The translations under genes and the position numbers were made by a program. The notes beneath the pieces were generated by a model. The model saw nothing but the letters and a program-made list of their open reading frames with translations. It did not search any database and was not told the DNA's origin. A stretch of 64,000 nt of DNA from Parafrankia elaeagni (GTDB lineage Bacteria > Actinomycetota > Actinomycetes > Frankiales > Frankiaceae), in assembly GCF_000374165.1 (NCBI RefSeq), contig NZ_KB893761.1, forward strand, positions 124,800-188,799. Reading direction: 5' to 3'. Position 1 is the first letter of the stretch, and each line of letters starts with the position of its first letter. Positions 42,386 through 54,279 of this stretch are shown one piece after another.

Positions 42386-43864
42386 TCAGACCGCTGCCCG
42401 CATGCGCAGGCCCGGCAGGAGCGTCTCCCGATGGCGCCAGGCGAGCTCCAGGCAGGCGGCGGCCGACGGAGCCAGCGGCTCGGTGTCGACCAGCCGGCGC
42501 AGCGAGGCCTGGGTGAACGGGATCCCCTCGTGGGCCTGGCGGCCCGGCCCGGTCGACACGACCGACCCCTCGGCGTTCGTGCGGACCATGTCCGCGAACA
42601 GCGAGTCGAAGGTGTCGGCCTCCACGACCAGCACGGTGAGGATCTCACCGAACAGGGTCAGGGCGTCCAGGCCCATCCCGAAGCAGAAGACCCGCAGCGT
42701 GCCGGCGCGCCGGGCCTGCTCGAAGGAGCGGAACGGCTCGTCGGCGTCGTAGTCGATCGGCCGCGACGAACTGCCGTCGTGTTCCGCGTTGCCGAGCAGC
42801 TCCTCGCTGAGCTCACGCATCACGTTGCGCCACAGGTCGAAGTCGGCGTCGTGGTGGAACGGCGTGATGCCGGACGGCTGGAACACCCCGGCGGGCAGCA
42901 CGTGGTAGACCCCGCCCGCGGTGGCGACCGAACCCGCGCTGCGGCGGTGCAGCACGAAGCTCGCGCTGCCCCGGTCGAGGCGGATGGTCAGGGTGTTGAT
43001 GGACGGCAGCGCGACCCGACCGGCCAGGTCGAACGGGTCACCGATGCGGCGCCGGAACGGCAGCGCGGGCCAGGCGAGCTCGCCACCCATCATCGCCGCG
43101 GCGGTCTCGTGCGCCACGGTCTCGCAGACGTCGACCGCGTCGAAGTAGGTGGTGTGGCCGAAGGTGAGGGTGGGGGCGGCACCCTCGGTCTCGGCCTCGG
43201 TGACGTCGAGCAGCCGGAAGCTGAGCCGGTTCTCGAACAGGGTGGGCCGGTCGAGGTCGCGCATGGCGCGGGTGTAGCGCTGGTAGCGGGACTGCGCGCC
43301 GCCGTCGCCGACGAGCGGGCGGGTGGCGTCGGCCTCGGGCTCGCTGCCGCTGATCGCCGCCTCGGCGGCCGACTCCTCCCACCGCAGGCCGATGTCGTTG
43401 ATGTCGACAGGGGTGTCCCACACCCAGCCGGGCCGGGCGAGCAGGCCGTTGCCCAGACGGTAGGTCTCCGGGTACAGCCGCGCGGCCGCACGGGCCAGGC
43501 TGATCCGGTGGTGGTTCAGGTGGTCCCGGGTCAGCCGCCAGGCGCGCTGGCTGCCGGCGACCTTCTCCACCGCCGAGCCACGTGGTGGCTCACGGCGGCG
43601 GTCCGCCAGACCACCGGGGGCGAGTCCGACGTCCTCGGGCGACAGCCCGAGGTTGCGTGCGATGTGGCGCAGCGTGGAGATGTCGTGGATCGCTCGCCGA
43701 CCGCTCTCGACCTTCGACACATAGGACTGGTCGAAGCCGAGGAGATCGGCGAGTTGCTGCTGGGTCAGGCCATGGGCCTGCCGGTACGCCCGTAGCAGCG
43801 ACCCGATTCCCACACTTGTGGGAGTCGGCCGCGGTGGGGTCCACAGCCAGGTTTGTCCAGTCAC
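42386..43864 (-). CDS. XRE-family regulator with Nudix-like C-terminal domain
   Basis: 492 residues. The N-terminal HTH is LLRAYRQAHGLTQQQLADLL with DQSYVSKVESGRRAI (about 25-80). The large C-terminal part contains HVLPAGVFQPSG, DFDLWRNVMRELSEELLGNA and GLDALTLFGEILTVLVVEAD. RELSEELLG resembles the REUxEExGU core of a Nudix box, but the preceding Gly/Glu spacing is interrupted, so hydrolysis is uncertain. It has a close paralogue without the HTH at 54890-56071. It may sense a nucleotide and control the epimerase just downstream. Confidence 0.8.
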   Translation of the reverse strand: MTGQTWLWTPPRPTPTSVGIGSLLRAYRQAHGLTQQQLADLLGFDQSYVSKVESGRRAIHDISTLRHIARNLGLSPEDVGLAPGGLADRRREPPRGSAVEKVAGSQRAWRLTRDHLNHHRISLARAAARLYPETYRLGNGLLARPGWVWDTPVDINDIGLRWEESAAEAAISGSEPEADATRPLVGDGGAQSRYQRYTRAMRDLDRPTLFENRLSFRLLDVTEAETEGAAPTLTFGHTTYFDAVDVCETVAHETAAAMMGGELAWPALPFRRRIGDPFDLAGRVALPSINTLTIRLDRGSASFVLHRRSAGSVATAGGVYHVLPAGVFQPSGITPFHHDADFDLWRNVMRELSEELLGNAEHDGSSSRPIDYDADEPFRSFEQARRAGTLRVFCFGMGLDALTLFGEILTVLVVEADTFDSLFADMVRTNAEGSVVSTGPGRQAHEGIPFTQASLRRLVDTEPLAPSAAACLELAWRHRETLLPGLRMRAAV

Positions 43865-44138
43865 CCGCTGTCCTCTCGTCCGGCGTCGGAGTAACGCGAA
43901 GTGAGCATAACGAGTCAGGCATCTGGTGGCGGGTGCTCATAAAACGTGCTGTGCGCATTATGTGTCATTTATAGCGGACCGCGACATCGTCGATACCTGC
44001 TGTTATTGGTGGCCGGACGGGGCGAACTCACAGTGCGACGTTCTGGCGCCGTGGCGGGCATCGGTGGCGGCCCGCCGGGGGAGCACGTCTCGGCCATTCG
44101 GACCGGATCTGAGGCCTTCCGGCCCGCCGTGACGAGGG

Positions 44139-44333
44139 TCACCGGTTGGCGGCCCCGTCCGCCAGGTCAAGGAAGACCACGATGACGATCAGCGCAAAGA
44201 CCCAGCGCAGCAGGCCCATTCGGCCCCACACCTCGCGGATGAGGCCACGCCCGGCGCGGTGGCCGGCCCAGAGGAGGGCGAGCAGTGCGCCACCGACGAC
44301 GACCAGGAAAACCCCGGCATAGCTACGGTCCAC
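44139..44333 (-). CDS. Small membrane protein
   Basis: 64 residues with two membrane segments (AGVFLVVVGGALLALLWAG and LLRWVFALIVIVVFLDLA) separated by a basic loop (HRAGRGLIREVWGRM). Compact and hydrophobic in a way random frames here are not. No family recognised and no neighbour suggests a role. Confidence 0.55.
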   Translation of the reverse strand: MDRSYAGVFLVVVGGALLALLWAGHRAGRGLIREVWGRMGLLRWVFALIVIVVFLDLADGAANR

Positions 44334-44755
44334 GCCCCTGACGATCTCATGGGTGGGCGGTTCTTGGGACAGTAACTGAGTGGGTACACGCGTGATCGCG
44401 CGTAACGGGCCGACTGAAGGTCCTTGTTGTGATTCACGAGCCCCTGATCGACCGAAGATGGCTACTCTGAGTCAACAGTGCGTGTGTCGTGAATCACATG
44501 GCCTGGTGGGTGTTTCGGGCCGCTGTCAGGCATACCCAGGGGTGCGGCGGGGTATGCAGGGGCCCGCACTGGCGCCGCGGGGTGCCGGGCCCGCCGCGCG
44601 GGCTACCCCGGACCGGTCGGGGCAGCCCGGATGGAGTAGCCCCGGGTAGTCCGGACGGATGGTTCGGCGCAGTCCGGACGGTAGGTAAGGGGAGCCGTGC
44701 CGCCGGTTCGCCCGATGTGGTGCGCCGGGCCGTTGTCATCCCTACCCTGGTCCGG
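44334..44755. promoter_or_regulatory. pncB upstream region with repeated GTCCGGAC palindromes
   Basis: About 420 bases without a gene. AGTCCGGACGG occurs at 44648-44658 and again at 44671-44681, each containing the 8-bp palindrome GTCCGGAC (44649-44656 and 44672-44679, 23 bp apart, about two helical turns). A near copy GTCCGGAT touches the pncB start at 44750-44757. Because a NrtR-like regulator is encoded after pncB, these may be its operators; the sequence does not match any NrtR box I can recall. Confidence 0.45.
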
Positions 44756-46162
44756 ATGTCCACGGTCCCGAGGTCGACGGCGTTCCTGACCGACCACTAC
44801 GAACTGACCATGCTGCGTGCCGCCCTGCGCTCGGGCGCGGCCGGGCGCAGAGCGGTCTTCGAGGTCTTCACCCGGTCGCTGCCCGCCGGCCGCCGGTACG
44901 GCGTCGTCGCCGGGACCGGCCGTCTGCTCGCCGCGATCGAGGACTTCCGCTTCGGCGCCGCCGAGATCGAACACCTGACGGCGTGCGGCGTCGTCGACGC
45001 GGACACCGCCGACTGGCTCGCCTCCTACCGCTTCCGCGGTGACATCACCGGCTTCGCCGAGGGCGAGCCCTTCCTCCCGGACACCCCGGTCCTGGTGGTG
45101 GAGGGCACGTTCGCGGAGTGTGTGCTGCTCGAGACGCTGGTGCTCTCGGTGCTCAACCACGACAGTGCGATCGCCGCGGCCGGCGCCCGGATGATCGCCG
45201 CGGCGGGGGAGCGGCCCTGTCTGGAGATGGGCGGGCGGCGCACCCACGAGCAGGCCGCGGTGGCCGCCGCCCGCGCCGCCTACATCGTCGGCTTCGCCGC
45301 CACCTCCAATCTGGAGGCGGCCCGCGACTACGGCGTGCCCAGCGTGGGCACCAGCGCGCACGCCTTCACGCTCGCCCACGACAGCGAGGCGGAGGCCTTC
45401 GCAGCGCAGGTGGCGGCCCTCGGCGCCGACACCACTCTGCTGGTCGACACCTATGACGTCCACGCCGGCATCGCGAACGCCGTCGCCGCGGCCGGTGCCG
45501 GGAAACTCGGCGCCATCCGCCTCGACAGCGGCGACCCGGCCACGGTCGCCCGCGCGGCGCGTGCCCAGCTCGACGAGCTCGGCGCGGCGGCGACCCGGAT
45601 CGTCGTCACCGGCGACCTCGACGAGCACGTGATCGCCAGGCTGGCCGCCGCACCGGTCGACAGCTACGGCGTCGGCACCAGGCTGGTGACCGGTGCGGGC
45701 GCCCCCACCGCCGGCTTCGTCTACAAACTGGTCGAGGTCGACGGCCGTCCCGTTGCCAAGGCCTCGATCGGCAAGCGGACCCGCGGCGGTCGCAAGGACG
45801 TCCTGCGCCGTCTCGGCCCGGACGGGACGGCGGTGGCCGATCTGGTCATGAGCCGCCCGCCGGCTGACGGGTCGCCCCCGCCCCCGCCCCCGCCCCCGGT
45901 CTGGTCGCCGGCGGCGGCGCCGGCACCGTCTCCAGCTCTGGCGCCGGCCGCGCGGGGGGCGGACCGTTCTCTCCTTGTACCTCTGGTGCGCTCGGGCGGG
46001 CTGGTGGACGGCGCCCTTGTCGGCGCCGCGGGTGTCGCCCGGGCCAGGGAACATCACCGGTCGGCGTTGGAGTCGCTGCCGGCGGGTGCCCGTGACGTGG
46101 CCTTCGGCCGTCCCTGCCTGCCGGTTGTCTTCGCAGGGGAAGGCGTGCGGGCGTCCGCCTGA
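44756..46162 (+). CDS. pncB: Nicotinate phosphoribosyltransferase
   Basis: Makes nicotinate mononucleotide from nicotinate and PRPP, the entry step of NAD salvage. Key segments are TDHYELTMLRAAL, the phosphorylated-His region MGGRRTHEQAAVAAARAAYI, ATSNLEAARDYGVPSVGTSA, IRLDSGDPATVAR, VTGDLDEHVIA and YGVGTRLVTG. ATG 44756 is the homologous start. Before the C-terminal segment DRSLLVPLVRSGGLVDG lies an unusual insertion with eight consecutive Pro and an Ala/Pro stretch. Followed 57 bases later by the Nudix regulator. Confidence 0.94.
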   Translation: MSTVPRSTAFLTDHYELTMLRAALRSGAAGRRAVFEVFTRSLPAGRRYGVVAGTGRLLAAIEDFRFGAAEIEHLTACGVVDADTADWLASYRFRGDITGFAEGEPFLPDTPVLVVEGTFAECVLLETLVLSVLNHDSAIAAAGARMIAAAGERPCLEMGGRRTHEQAAVAAARAAYIVGFAATSNLEAARDYGVPSVGTSAHAFTLAHDSEAEAFAAQVAALGADTTLLVDTYDVHAGIANAVAAAGAGKLGAIRLDSGDPATVARAARAQLDELGAAATRIVVTGDLDEHVIARLAAAPVDSYGVGTRLVTGAGAPTAGFVYKLVEVDGRPVAKASIGKRTRGGRKDVLRRLGPDGTAVADLVMSRPPADGSPPPPPPPPVWSPAAAPAPSPALAPAARGADRSLLVPLVRSGGLVDGALVGAAGVARAREHHRSALESLPAGARDVAFGRPCLPVVFAGEGVRASA

Positions 46163-46219
46163 CCGTCCGTGGGCGGGGGTGCCGGCACAGGTGCCGACAG
46201 ACCCCGCCAGACTTGACCG

Positions 46220-47002
46220 GTGGCCCGGGTTCCGCCGACGAACGTCGCGTCCGGGGGGTCCGGAGCGGCGGGCGCCCCGGACCGGTCAGCCGGTCCCGGT
46301 GCGGACCGGGCCCGGATCCCGGCGGTCGCCGTGAGCGTGGACGTCGTGCTCCTCACTCTTCGCGCGGGTCGGCTGTGCGTCCTCGTCATCCAGCGGGCCG
46401 GCGAGCCGTTCCGCGGGTCCTGGGCGCTGCCCGGTGGTTTCGTCGGCCCGGACGAGGATCTCGACACCTCGGCCCTGCGGCAGCTCGCCGAGGAGACCGG
46501 GGTCACCACCGCCGGGCACCTGGAGCAGCTGCGGACCTACGGCTGCCCGCAGCGCGACCCGCGAGGCCGGGTCGTCAGCGTCGCCTACCTGGCGCTGCTC
46601 CCGAACCTGCCCCAGCCGACGACCGGGCGGGACGGCCCGCGGGCCCGCTGGTGGCCCGTCGGCGACCTGGACTCCGCGGACGGCCCGACCCTGGCGTTCG
46701 ACCATCCCCGGATCGTCGTCGACGGGGTCGAGCGGGCGCGGAGCAAACTGGAGTACACACCCCTGGCCGCAGCCTTCTGCGAGGAGCCGTTCACCCTCGC
46801 GGACCTGCGCCGGGTGTACGAGGCGGCCTGGGGCGTCGCGCTCGATCCGCCGAACTTCCGGCGAAAGGTCCTCTCCACCCCCGACTTCGTCGTCGCTGTC
46901 GGCCAGCGGGCCTCCCCGCGGGGAGGCGGGCGCCCGGCCGAGCTCTACCGGCGCGGCACGGCGACCGCGCTGTACCCCCCGCTGCTGCGCCGTACTGTCT
47001 GA
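46220..47002 (+). CDS. NrtR-like Nudix regulator of NAD metabolism
   Basis: Nudix domain plus C-terminal winged helix (FTLADLRRVYEAAWGVALDP, NFRRKVLSTPDF), the NrtR arrangement. The Nudix box reads GFVGPDEDLDTSALRQLAEETGV over two lines of sequence, with RQLAEE in place of REUxEE: the first catalytic Glu is Gln, so hydrolysis of ADP-ribose should be weak or absent, as expected of a ligand sensor. It lies directly after pncB on the same strand; NrtR proteins are known to repress NAD salvage genes. GTG 46220; the first 35 residues are disordered. Confidence 0.82.
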   Translation: MARVPPTNVASGGSGAAGAPDRSAGPGADRARIPAVAVSVDVVLLTLRAGRLCVLVIQRAGEPFRGSWALPGGFVGPDEDLDTSALRQLAEETGVTTAGHLEQLRTYGCPQRDPRGRVVSVAYLALLPNLPQPTTGRDGPRARWWPVGDLDSADGPTLAFDHPRIVVDGVERARSKLEYTPLAAAFCEEPFTLADLRRVYEAAWGVALDPPNFRRKVLSTPDFVVAVGQRASPRGGGRPAELYRRGTATALYPPLLRRTV

Positions 47003-47150
47003 CGGCCGATCCTGACCAGCCATCCGAATCCGGCCTTCGATACCGGCCGTCCAGCCACCGCGCGGCGGACTGGGGAGCGATGTGGTTACCGTGTGCGACA
47101 GCAGGGCTGCCGTCGCGAGTTGGTGAAGGGGAGGGGTAACAATAGACCCC

Positions 47151-47441
47151 GTGTCCGTCACCGCCGTGTCGCCGGTCGAGGTCGAGGACGTCGAGGACGT
47201 CCCCGAGGAAGACCGCCTCTGGGTCACCATCGTCTGGAACGACCCGATCAACCTCATGTCGTATGTGACGTACGTCTTCCGAAAGCTGTTCAACTACAGC
47301 GAGACGAAGGCGACCAAGCTCATGCTCGACGTCCACCACAAGGGCCGTGCCACTGTCACATCCGGCACCCGCGAGGAGATGGAGGCGGCCGCGGAGCGGC
47401 TGCACACCTATGGGCTCTGGGCCACCATCGCGCAGGACTGA
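47151..47441 (+). CDS. clpS: ATP-dependent Clp protease adaptor ClpS
   Basis: N-end-rule adaptor that delivers substrates to ClpAP/Clp[21 protein letters not shown] contains the substrate-pocket NDP motif, followed by [20 protein letters not shown] and HTYGLWATI. 96 residues, normal. GTG 47151. Next gene is DUF2017, its usual companion in actinobacteria. Confidence 0.95.
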   Translation: MSVTAVSPVEVEDVEDVPEEDRLWVTIVWNDPINLMSYVTYVFRKLFNYSETKATKLMLDVHHKGRATVTSGTREEMEAAAERLHTYGLWATIAQD

Positions 47442-47790
47442 CCGCCCGGGCCGCAGCCGGGCGGGCGGGCCGGGTCGTTCCGGCGCAGCCCGCGGCGGCG
47501 GCTCGGGCGGCGGCTCGGGCGGGTCCGAAGGCGGCCCGGCCAGTGGCCGGGGTCCCGTCCTCGGTGCGGGGGGCGGCCCCGCTTCCGGGGCCCGTCGGTG
47601 GTGTCGGCGTGGTCCCCTTCCGTGGGTGCGGCGCGGGCTTCGGGTGATCGGCGTGACCAGACGGTGGCTGCGGGTCGTAGGCTGGCTGCCGGTGCCGCCG
47701 GGCCCGCCCGCGGGTGCCCGCCGGCGGCTGGCGGCCTGGTGGCAGCGGATCATGGCCTGGCGGACGACGACAACCCTGGGGCGGAGGCGT

Positions 47791-48324
47791 GTGAACGGGT
47801 TCCGGCGAACCGGCGCCGGCATCGAGCTGCGGCTTCCCCAGCTCGAGTCGACGCTGCTCACCGAGCTGCTGGAGCAGGTGGAGGGGCTGCTGCAGCCGCC
47901 CCCGGTCGACGATCCGCTGGAGGCGCTCGTCGGCCTGCGGGACACCGCCCCGCCGCCGCCGGAGGACCCGGCGGTGGCCCGGCTGCTCCCTGACCCCTAT
48001 CCGGACGACCCGATGGCCTCCGGTGACTACCGCCGCCGCCGGACAGATGACGCGCTGGCCCGTCGCCGCGACGCGGCCCGGCGGGTGCTGGCCGCCGTGC
48101 CCGCCCCCGGAGCCGTCCTGGTGCTCGACGACGAGTCCGCCCAGGACTGGCTGACTGTCCTCAACGACCTGCGTCTCGTGCTCGGGACCCGGCTCGGGCT
48201 CACCGACGACGAGTCGACCGAGGAGCTCGACCGGCTGGTTCCGGACGACCCGCGCGCCCCGGTCGCCGCCGTCTACAACTTCCTGACCGAGCTGCTCGAC
48301 GAGCTGACCCGGACCATGCTCTGA
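47791..48324 (+). CDS. DUF2017 family protein
   Basis: Conserved actinobacterial protein always found near clpS. It starts NGFRRTGAGIELRLPQLEST, has LLTELLEQVEGLL, the family segment LARLLPDPYPDDPMAS-like stretch, and DDESAQDWLTVLNDLRLVLG then AVYNFLTELLDELTRTML. About 177 residues. GTG 47791 is chosen because homologues start at this FRR segment and GGAGG lies just upstream; longer frames are open to 47347. Function unknown. Confidence 0.85.
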   Translation: MNGFRRTGAGIELRLPQLESTLLTELLEQVEGLLQPPPVDDPLEALVGLRDTAPPPPEDPAVARLLPDPYPDDPMASGDYRRRRTDDALARRRDAARRVLAAVPAPGAVLVLDDESAQDWLTVLNDLRLVLGTRLGLTDDESTEELDRLVPDDPRAPVAAVYNFLTELLDELTRTML

Positions 48325-48450
48325 CCGGTGCTGTGACCCTGCTGTGATCGCGTCCCGGAGGGCTGTCCGGTCCTGAAGTGGGGCGCCGCCCGGGGTTCGT
48401 GCGAGTGCTGCGGCCTGCCGCGGGCAGGCCGAGGCAGGGGATGTGTCCGC

Positions 48451-48897
48451 ATGGACGCCCGATCCGGCCCGTCCGCGTCGTACGGTTGTCGCGTGCTGCG
48501 CATCGACCGAACCCACTACGAGGCGATCGTCGCCCACGCCCGCCGTGACCATCCCGACGAGGCGTGCGGGCTCATCGCCGGTCCCATCGGGTCGGACCGC
48601 GCGGCGCGGTTCGTCCCGATGCTCAACGCGGAGCGGTCGCCCACCTACTACCGCTTCGACGACGGCGAGAAGCTCCGGGTCTTCCGCGAGATGGACGACC
48701 GCGACGAGGAACCCGTCGTGATCTACCATTCGCACACGGCGACCGAGGCCTACCCGTCACGGACGGACGTCTCCCAGGCCAGCATCCCGGATGCGCACTA
48801 CGTGCTCGCCTCCACCCGCGACCCCGAAACCATCGAGTTCCGGTCCTTCCGCATCGTCGACGGTGCGGTCACCGAGGAGCAGGTGGAAATCGTCTGA
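48451..48897 (+). CDS. mec: M67 JAMM metallopeptidase, Mec-like
   Basis: Zinc isopeptidase. JAMM motif: Glu in DEEPVVIYHSHTATEAYPSR followed by TDVSQAS, plus HARRDHPDEACGLIAGP near the N terminus. In Mycobacterium tuberculosis the equivalent Mec cleaves the CysO-cysteine adduct to release cysteine. The next two genes are cysO and cysM, as in that organism. ATG 48451 or GTG 48493 could start it; the core begins at the second. Confidence 0.92.
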   Translation: MDARSGPSASYGCRVLRIDRTHYEAIVAHARRDHPDEACGLIAGPIGSDRAARFVPMLNAERSPTYYRFDDGEKLRVFREMDDRDEEPVVIYHSHTATEAYPSRTDVSQASIPDAHYVLASTRDPETIEFRSFRIVDGAVTEEQVEIV

Positions 48898-49079
48898 GCC
48901 CGCTGTGACGTTGCTGTAGGGGGCGTCATGACCCGGGCATGGCGGGGCGGGGGCTGTCAGCATGGCCTCCGGCCAGCCCGGCCGCAGCTGTCCGAACGCA
49001 AGCAGAGACGCATCCACGTCGCCCACGCCGGGCGACGCGCCACGGCGGCCCCGCCGGCGGCGACCGAGGAAGGAGCACC

Positions 49080-50415
<1,336 letters not shown>

Positions 50416-50502
50416 CGGCGTTTGGCGGCGGCGCAGTGCCTGGCGGCGGCACGGCGGCTGGCGGCGGCACGGCGGCCGCGTAGCCGCGGCTCGTCGGGTG
50501 GC

Positions 50503-51149
50503 TCAGCCGGCGGCGGACACCGGCGGCAGGGTGGCGATGAAGGCGGCGAGGCCGCGCAGAGCCTTGCCCCGGTGGCTGATCCGGTCCTTCTCCTCGGCGG
50601 TCAGCTCGGCGTTCGTCCTGGTCTCGCCGTCGGCGACGAACAGCGGGTCGTAACCGAACCCGCCGCTGCCCCGCCCCTCGGCGAGCAGCTGCCCGCGCAG
50701 TGAGCCGTGGACGACGTGCTCGGCCCCCTCCGGGGTGACGAGCGCCGCGGCGCAGACGAAGGCCGCGCCACGGCGCGGCGGTTCGACGTCGTCGAGCTGG
50801 GCGAGCAACAGGGCGTTGTTCGCCGCGTCCCGCTCGGCCCGGCTCCCGCTCCGGGCACCGGCCCAGCGGGCCGAGCGCACGCCGGGCATGCCGGCGAGCT
50901 CGTCCACGGTGAGGCCCGAGTCGTCGGCGATGGCGGCAAGCCCCGTCGCGGCGACCGCTGCCCGGGCCTTGATCAGCGCGTTCTCGGCGAAGGTGGACCC
51001 GGTCTCGGCGACCTCCGGGCCGTCAGGCAGTGGCAGCACCGCGACGCCCAGGCCGGTGGCGGTGAGGATGCGGTGCAGCTCGCGCAGCTTCCCCTCGTTG
51101 CGGCTGGCGAGGACGACCTGCCGCGGCCGCCGCGCCCCCCCGGCTGTGT

Positions 51150-51153
<4 letters not shown>
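50503..51153 (-). CDS. rdgB: RdgB/HAM1 non-canonical purine NTP pyrophosphatase
   Basis: Removes ITP, XTP and their deoxy forms from the nucleotide pool. [18 protein letters not shown] (SxNxxK), [45 protein letters not shown] and [18 protein letters not shown] are all family motifs. About 216 residues. GTG 51153 overlaps the rph stop as GTGA. Confidence 0.95.
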
Positions 51154-51920
<767 letters not shown>

Positions 51921-51979
51921 GGGAGGAGACCCTATCGGCGGGGTGCGACAGTCGTGCGGGCGACCGGTACCGCGCGGGT

Positions 51980-52726
51980 TCAGACCTCGTAGATCGCGCC
52001 GGTGCTCGCGAGGCTGAGATCGCCGTCGAAGGCGTCCCGGGCCTCGCCGTGCGTGCGCTCCACGTTGCCCCACGGCACCAGGTGAGTGAGGACGAGGCGG
52101 CCGACGTCCGCGCGGGTCGCGTGCTCACCGGCGTCCTTGCCGGTCAGGTGCAGATCCGGCGGGTTGTCCTCACCGTCCAGGAAGGAGGCCTCGCACAGGA
52201 AGAGGTCGCTGCCCTGCGCCAGCCGGACGAGCCGGTCGCACACGCCGGTGTCGCCGGAGTAGGTCAGCGTGCGGCCGCCGGCGGTGACCCGCACCCCGTA
52301 CGCCTCGATCGGATGGGCGACCCGCGCCAGGTCGATGCGGAACGGCCCGACGTGCAGGCGCCCGGGCCCGATTGTGCGGAAGTCGTAGATGTCGGCGAGG
52401 GAGTCCTCCGGCCAGCGCTCGAAGGCGCCGCACAGCCGCTCCTGGGTGTTGATCGGCCCGTAGACGGGCAGCTTCGGCGGCATCCCCTCGGGGTGGTAGC
52501 GCCGCGCGTAGGACGTCGCGACCAGGTCGAGGCAGTGGTCACCGTGCAGGTGGCTGAGCAGGACGGCGTCGACGTCGCGGATGTCGCAGTGGTGCTGCAG
52601 CTCGCCGACGGAGCCGTTGCCGGCGTCCAGCACGAGCCGGAAGCCCTCGTCCTCGATCAGGTAGGACGAGCAGGCGGACGTGGGCCCCGGGTAGGTGCCC
52701 GAACAGCCGAGGATCGTGAGCTTCAT
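51980..52726 (-). CDS. MBL-fold metallohydrolase (Rv1339-like phosphodiesterase)
   Basis: Metallo-beta-lactamase fold, 248 residues. Zinc motif [49 protein letters not shown] and LVLTHLVPW supply the ligands. Position between murI and rph matches Rv1339 of M. tuberculosis, reported to be a cyclic-AMP phosphodiesterase; a tRNase Z-type activity is the main alternative. ATG 52726 overlaps the murI stop. Confidence 0.87.
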   Translation of the reverse strand: MKLTILGCSGTYPGPTSACSSYLIEDEGFRLVLDAGNGSVGELQHHCDIRDVDAVLLSHLHGDHCLDLVATSYARRYHPEGMPPKLPVYGPINTQERLCGAFERWPEDSLADIYDFRTIGPGRLHVGPFRIDLARVAHPIEAYGVRVTAGGRTLTYSGDTGVCDRLVRLAQGSDLFLCEASFLDGEDNPPDLHLTGKDAGEHATRADVGRLVLTHLVPWGNVERTHGEARDAFDGDLSLASTGAIYEV

Positions 52727-53553
52727 CGTGCTGCCACCTCCGCCTGGCGGGGTGCGGGCATGGCGGCGAGGCCGACCGCGGTGATCTCCGGGCCGAGGAA
52801 CCGGCGGCCGACCCTGGCGAACGCGCCCGGGTCGCCCGTCGTCAGGAACCGGTGGACCGGTAGTGGCAGGGCGGGATCGCGGAACAGCCCGTCGCGGGCG
52901 AGGACCCGGTAGGTGTCCTTTGCCGTCTCCTCCGCGCTGCTCACGAGTGTGACCCCCTCGCCCATGACGAGACCAATCACACCGGTCAGCAGCGGATAGT
53001 GGGTGCATCCAAGAATCACTGTGTCCACATCGGCTTCCTGCAGCGGCGCGAGATACGCCTCGGTCAGTCCCAGCAACTGCCGCCCGGACGTGATGCCGCG
53101 CTCGACGAAGTCGACGAAAGCCGGGCACGCCACGCTCACCAGCTCGGTGCCCGAGGCGGCGGCGAAGGCGTCCTCGTAGGCCCGGCTGGTGATGGTGGCG
53201 ACGGTTCCGATAACTCCCACCCGGCCACTCCGTGTTGCGGCTACGGCACGGCGGGTCGCGGGCACGATGACCTCGACCACCGGTACGTCGTAGCGTTCCC
53301 GGGCGTCGCGCAGGCATGCCGCGCTCGCGGAGTTGCACGCGATGACCAGAAGTTTCACGCCCGCGGCGACGAGATGGTCCAGCGCGGCCAGGGCGTGCCG
53401 GCGGACCTCGGCGATCGGCCGCGGGCCGTACGGGGCGTTCGCGGTGTCGCCGATATAGAGCAGTGGCTCTCCTGGCAGCTGGTCCAGGATCGCGCGCGCA
53501 ACGGTGAGACCACCGACTCCACTGTCGAACACCCCGATGGGCGCGCCACTCAT
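52723..53553 (-). CDS. murI: Glutamate racemase
   Basis: Makes D-glutamate for peptidoglycan. The two catalytic Cys are in [14 protein letters not shown] and [30 protein letters not shown] and [11 protein letters not shown] are also typical. 276 residues, ATG 53553. First gene of the murI-MBL-rph-rdgB operon. Confidence 0.96.
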   Translation of the reverse strand: MSGAPIGVFDSGVGGLTVARAILDQLPGEPLLYIGDTANAPYGPRPIAEVRRHALAALDHLVAAGVKLLVIACNSASAACLRDARERYDVPVVEVIVPATRRAVAATRSGRVGVIGTVATITSRAYEDAFAAASGTELVSVACPAFVDFVERGITSGRQLLGLTEAYLAPLQEADVDTVILGCTHYPLLTGVIGLVMGEGVTLVSSAEETAKDTYRVLARDGLFRDPALPLPVHRFLTTGDPGAFARVGRRFLGPEITAVGLAAMPAPRQAEVAAR

Positions 53554-54279
53554 GAGCGATGAGACTAAGCCGGAAACCCGGCGCCCACCCTGTGGCTGTC
53601 ATCACTGGACCGCTGTCCGATCCCGGACAGTGCACGCGTCACGGACATGCTGGGCGTCACCGACAGTCCCACTCATTCCAACCCGGGACGTTTCGGTCCA
53701 CGTCATGCGATGTCTGGACGATACGGCAGTGGTCACCCACGGGCCGGCGGCCACCCCTGCCGTGGGTTCGCCCACGGCCCCGCCGCCGGCCGTGACGGAT
53801 CTCTCGCCCGTGGCGCTCGCCTGTCCCCGGATGGTCAGTGAGTGTCGCCACCTGCGTTCGGCCGGGCACGCCATACGGGGACAGGGGCAGCAAAGGGGGT
53901 GTACGCTAGAACTGCCTGTAGTCGATCAGTGACTAAAAGCTATCGGCCAGGTAGGTTGAGGACGCGACTGAGGTGTCCGGGTCGTTCCAATCATCCGTCC
54001 CCGGCCCGTGACACCCCAGTCGCATCCTCGATCTTGTTTTCCGCCTCCCGGGGCCCGCCGCGAACGCCTGGAGATCGTCGCGGATCCCGCCATCTGTCGA
54101 GGTGGCGTGGCCCGCGCGGACCTGGCGCAACCGCCGTCGCCGCGGGCCCGCGGGCGGGCCGCCGCCCACCGTGCATGGTGATCCGTGTTGCCGCTGACCT
54201 GCGGCGCTGTGGCCTGACGTCACTGTCGGGTTGGCGTCGATCGCCCCCCGCGGGCCGGTCTGAGGCGTAGGAAAGCACC
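53554..54279. other. Gene-poor region with a long inverted repeat
   Basis: About 720 bases between divergent genes. Several open frames cross it but none reads like a protein. It carries a 20-bp inverted repeat at 53958-54029. The stretch 53930-53960 (TGACTAAAAGCTATCGG) is AT-rich and could hold a promoter. Confidence 0.5.
53958..54029. repeat. 20-bp imperfect inverted repeat with T-rich flank
   Basis: GAGGACGCGACTGAGGTGTC (53958-53977) pairs with GACACCCCAGTCGCATCCTC (54010-54029) with two non-Watson-Crick positions, both G-U capable, around a 32-base loop. The right arm is followed by GATCTTGTTTT, so on the plus strand it resembles an intrinsic terminator or attenuator. A small-element terminus is an alternative. 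Confidence 0.7.
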
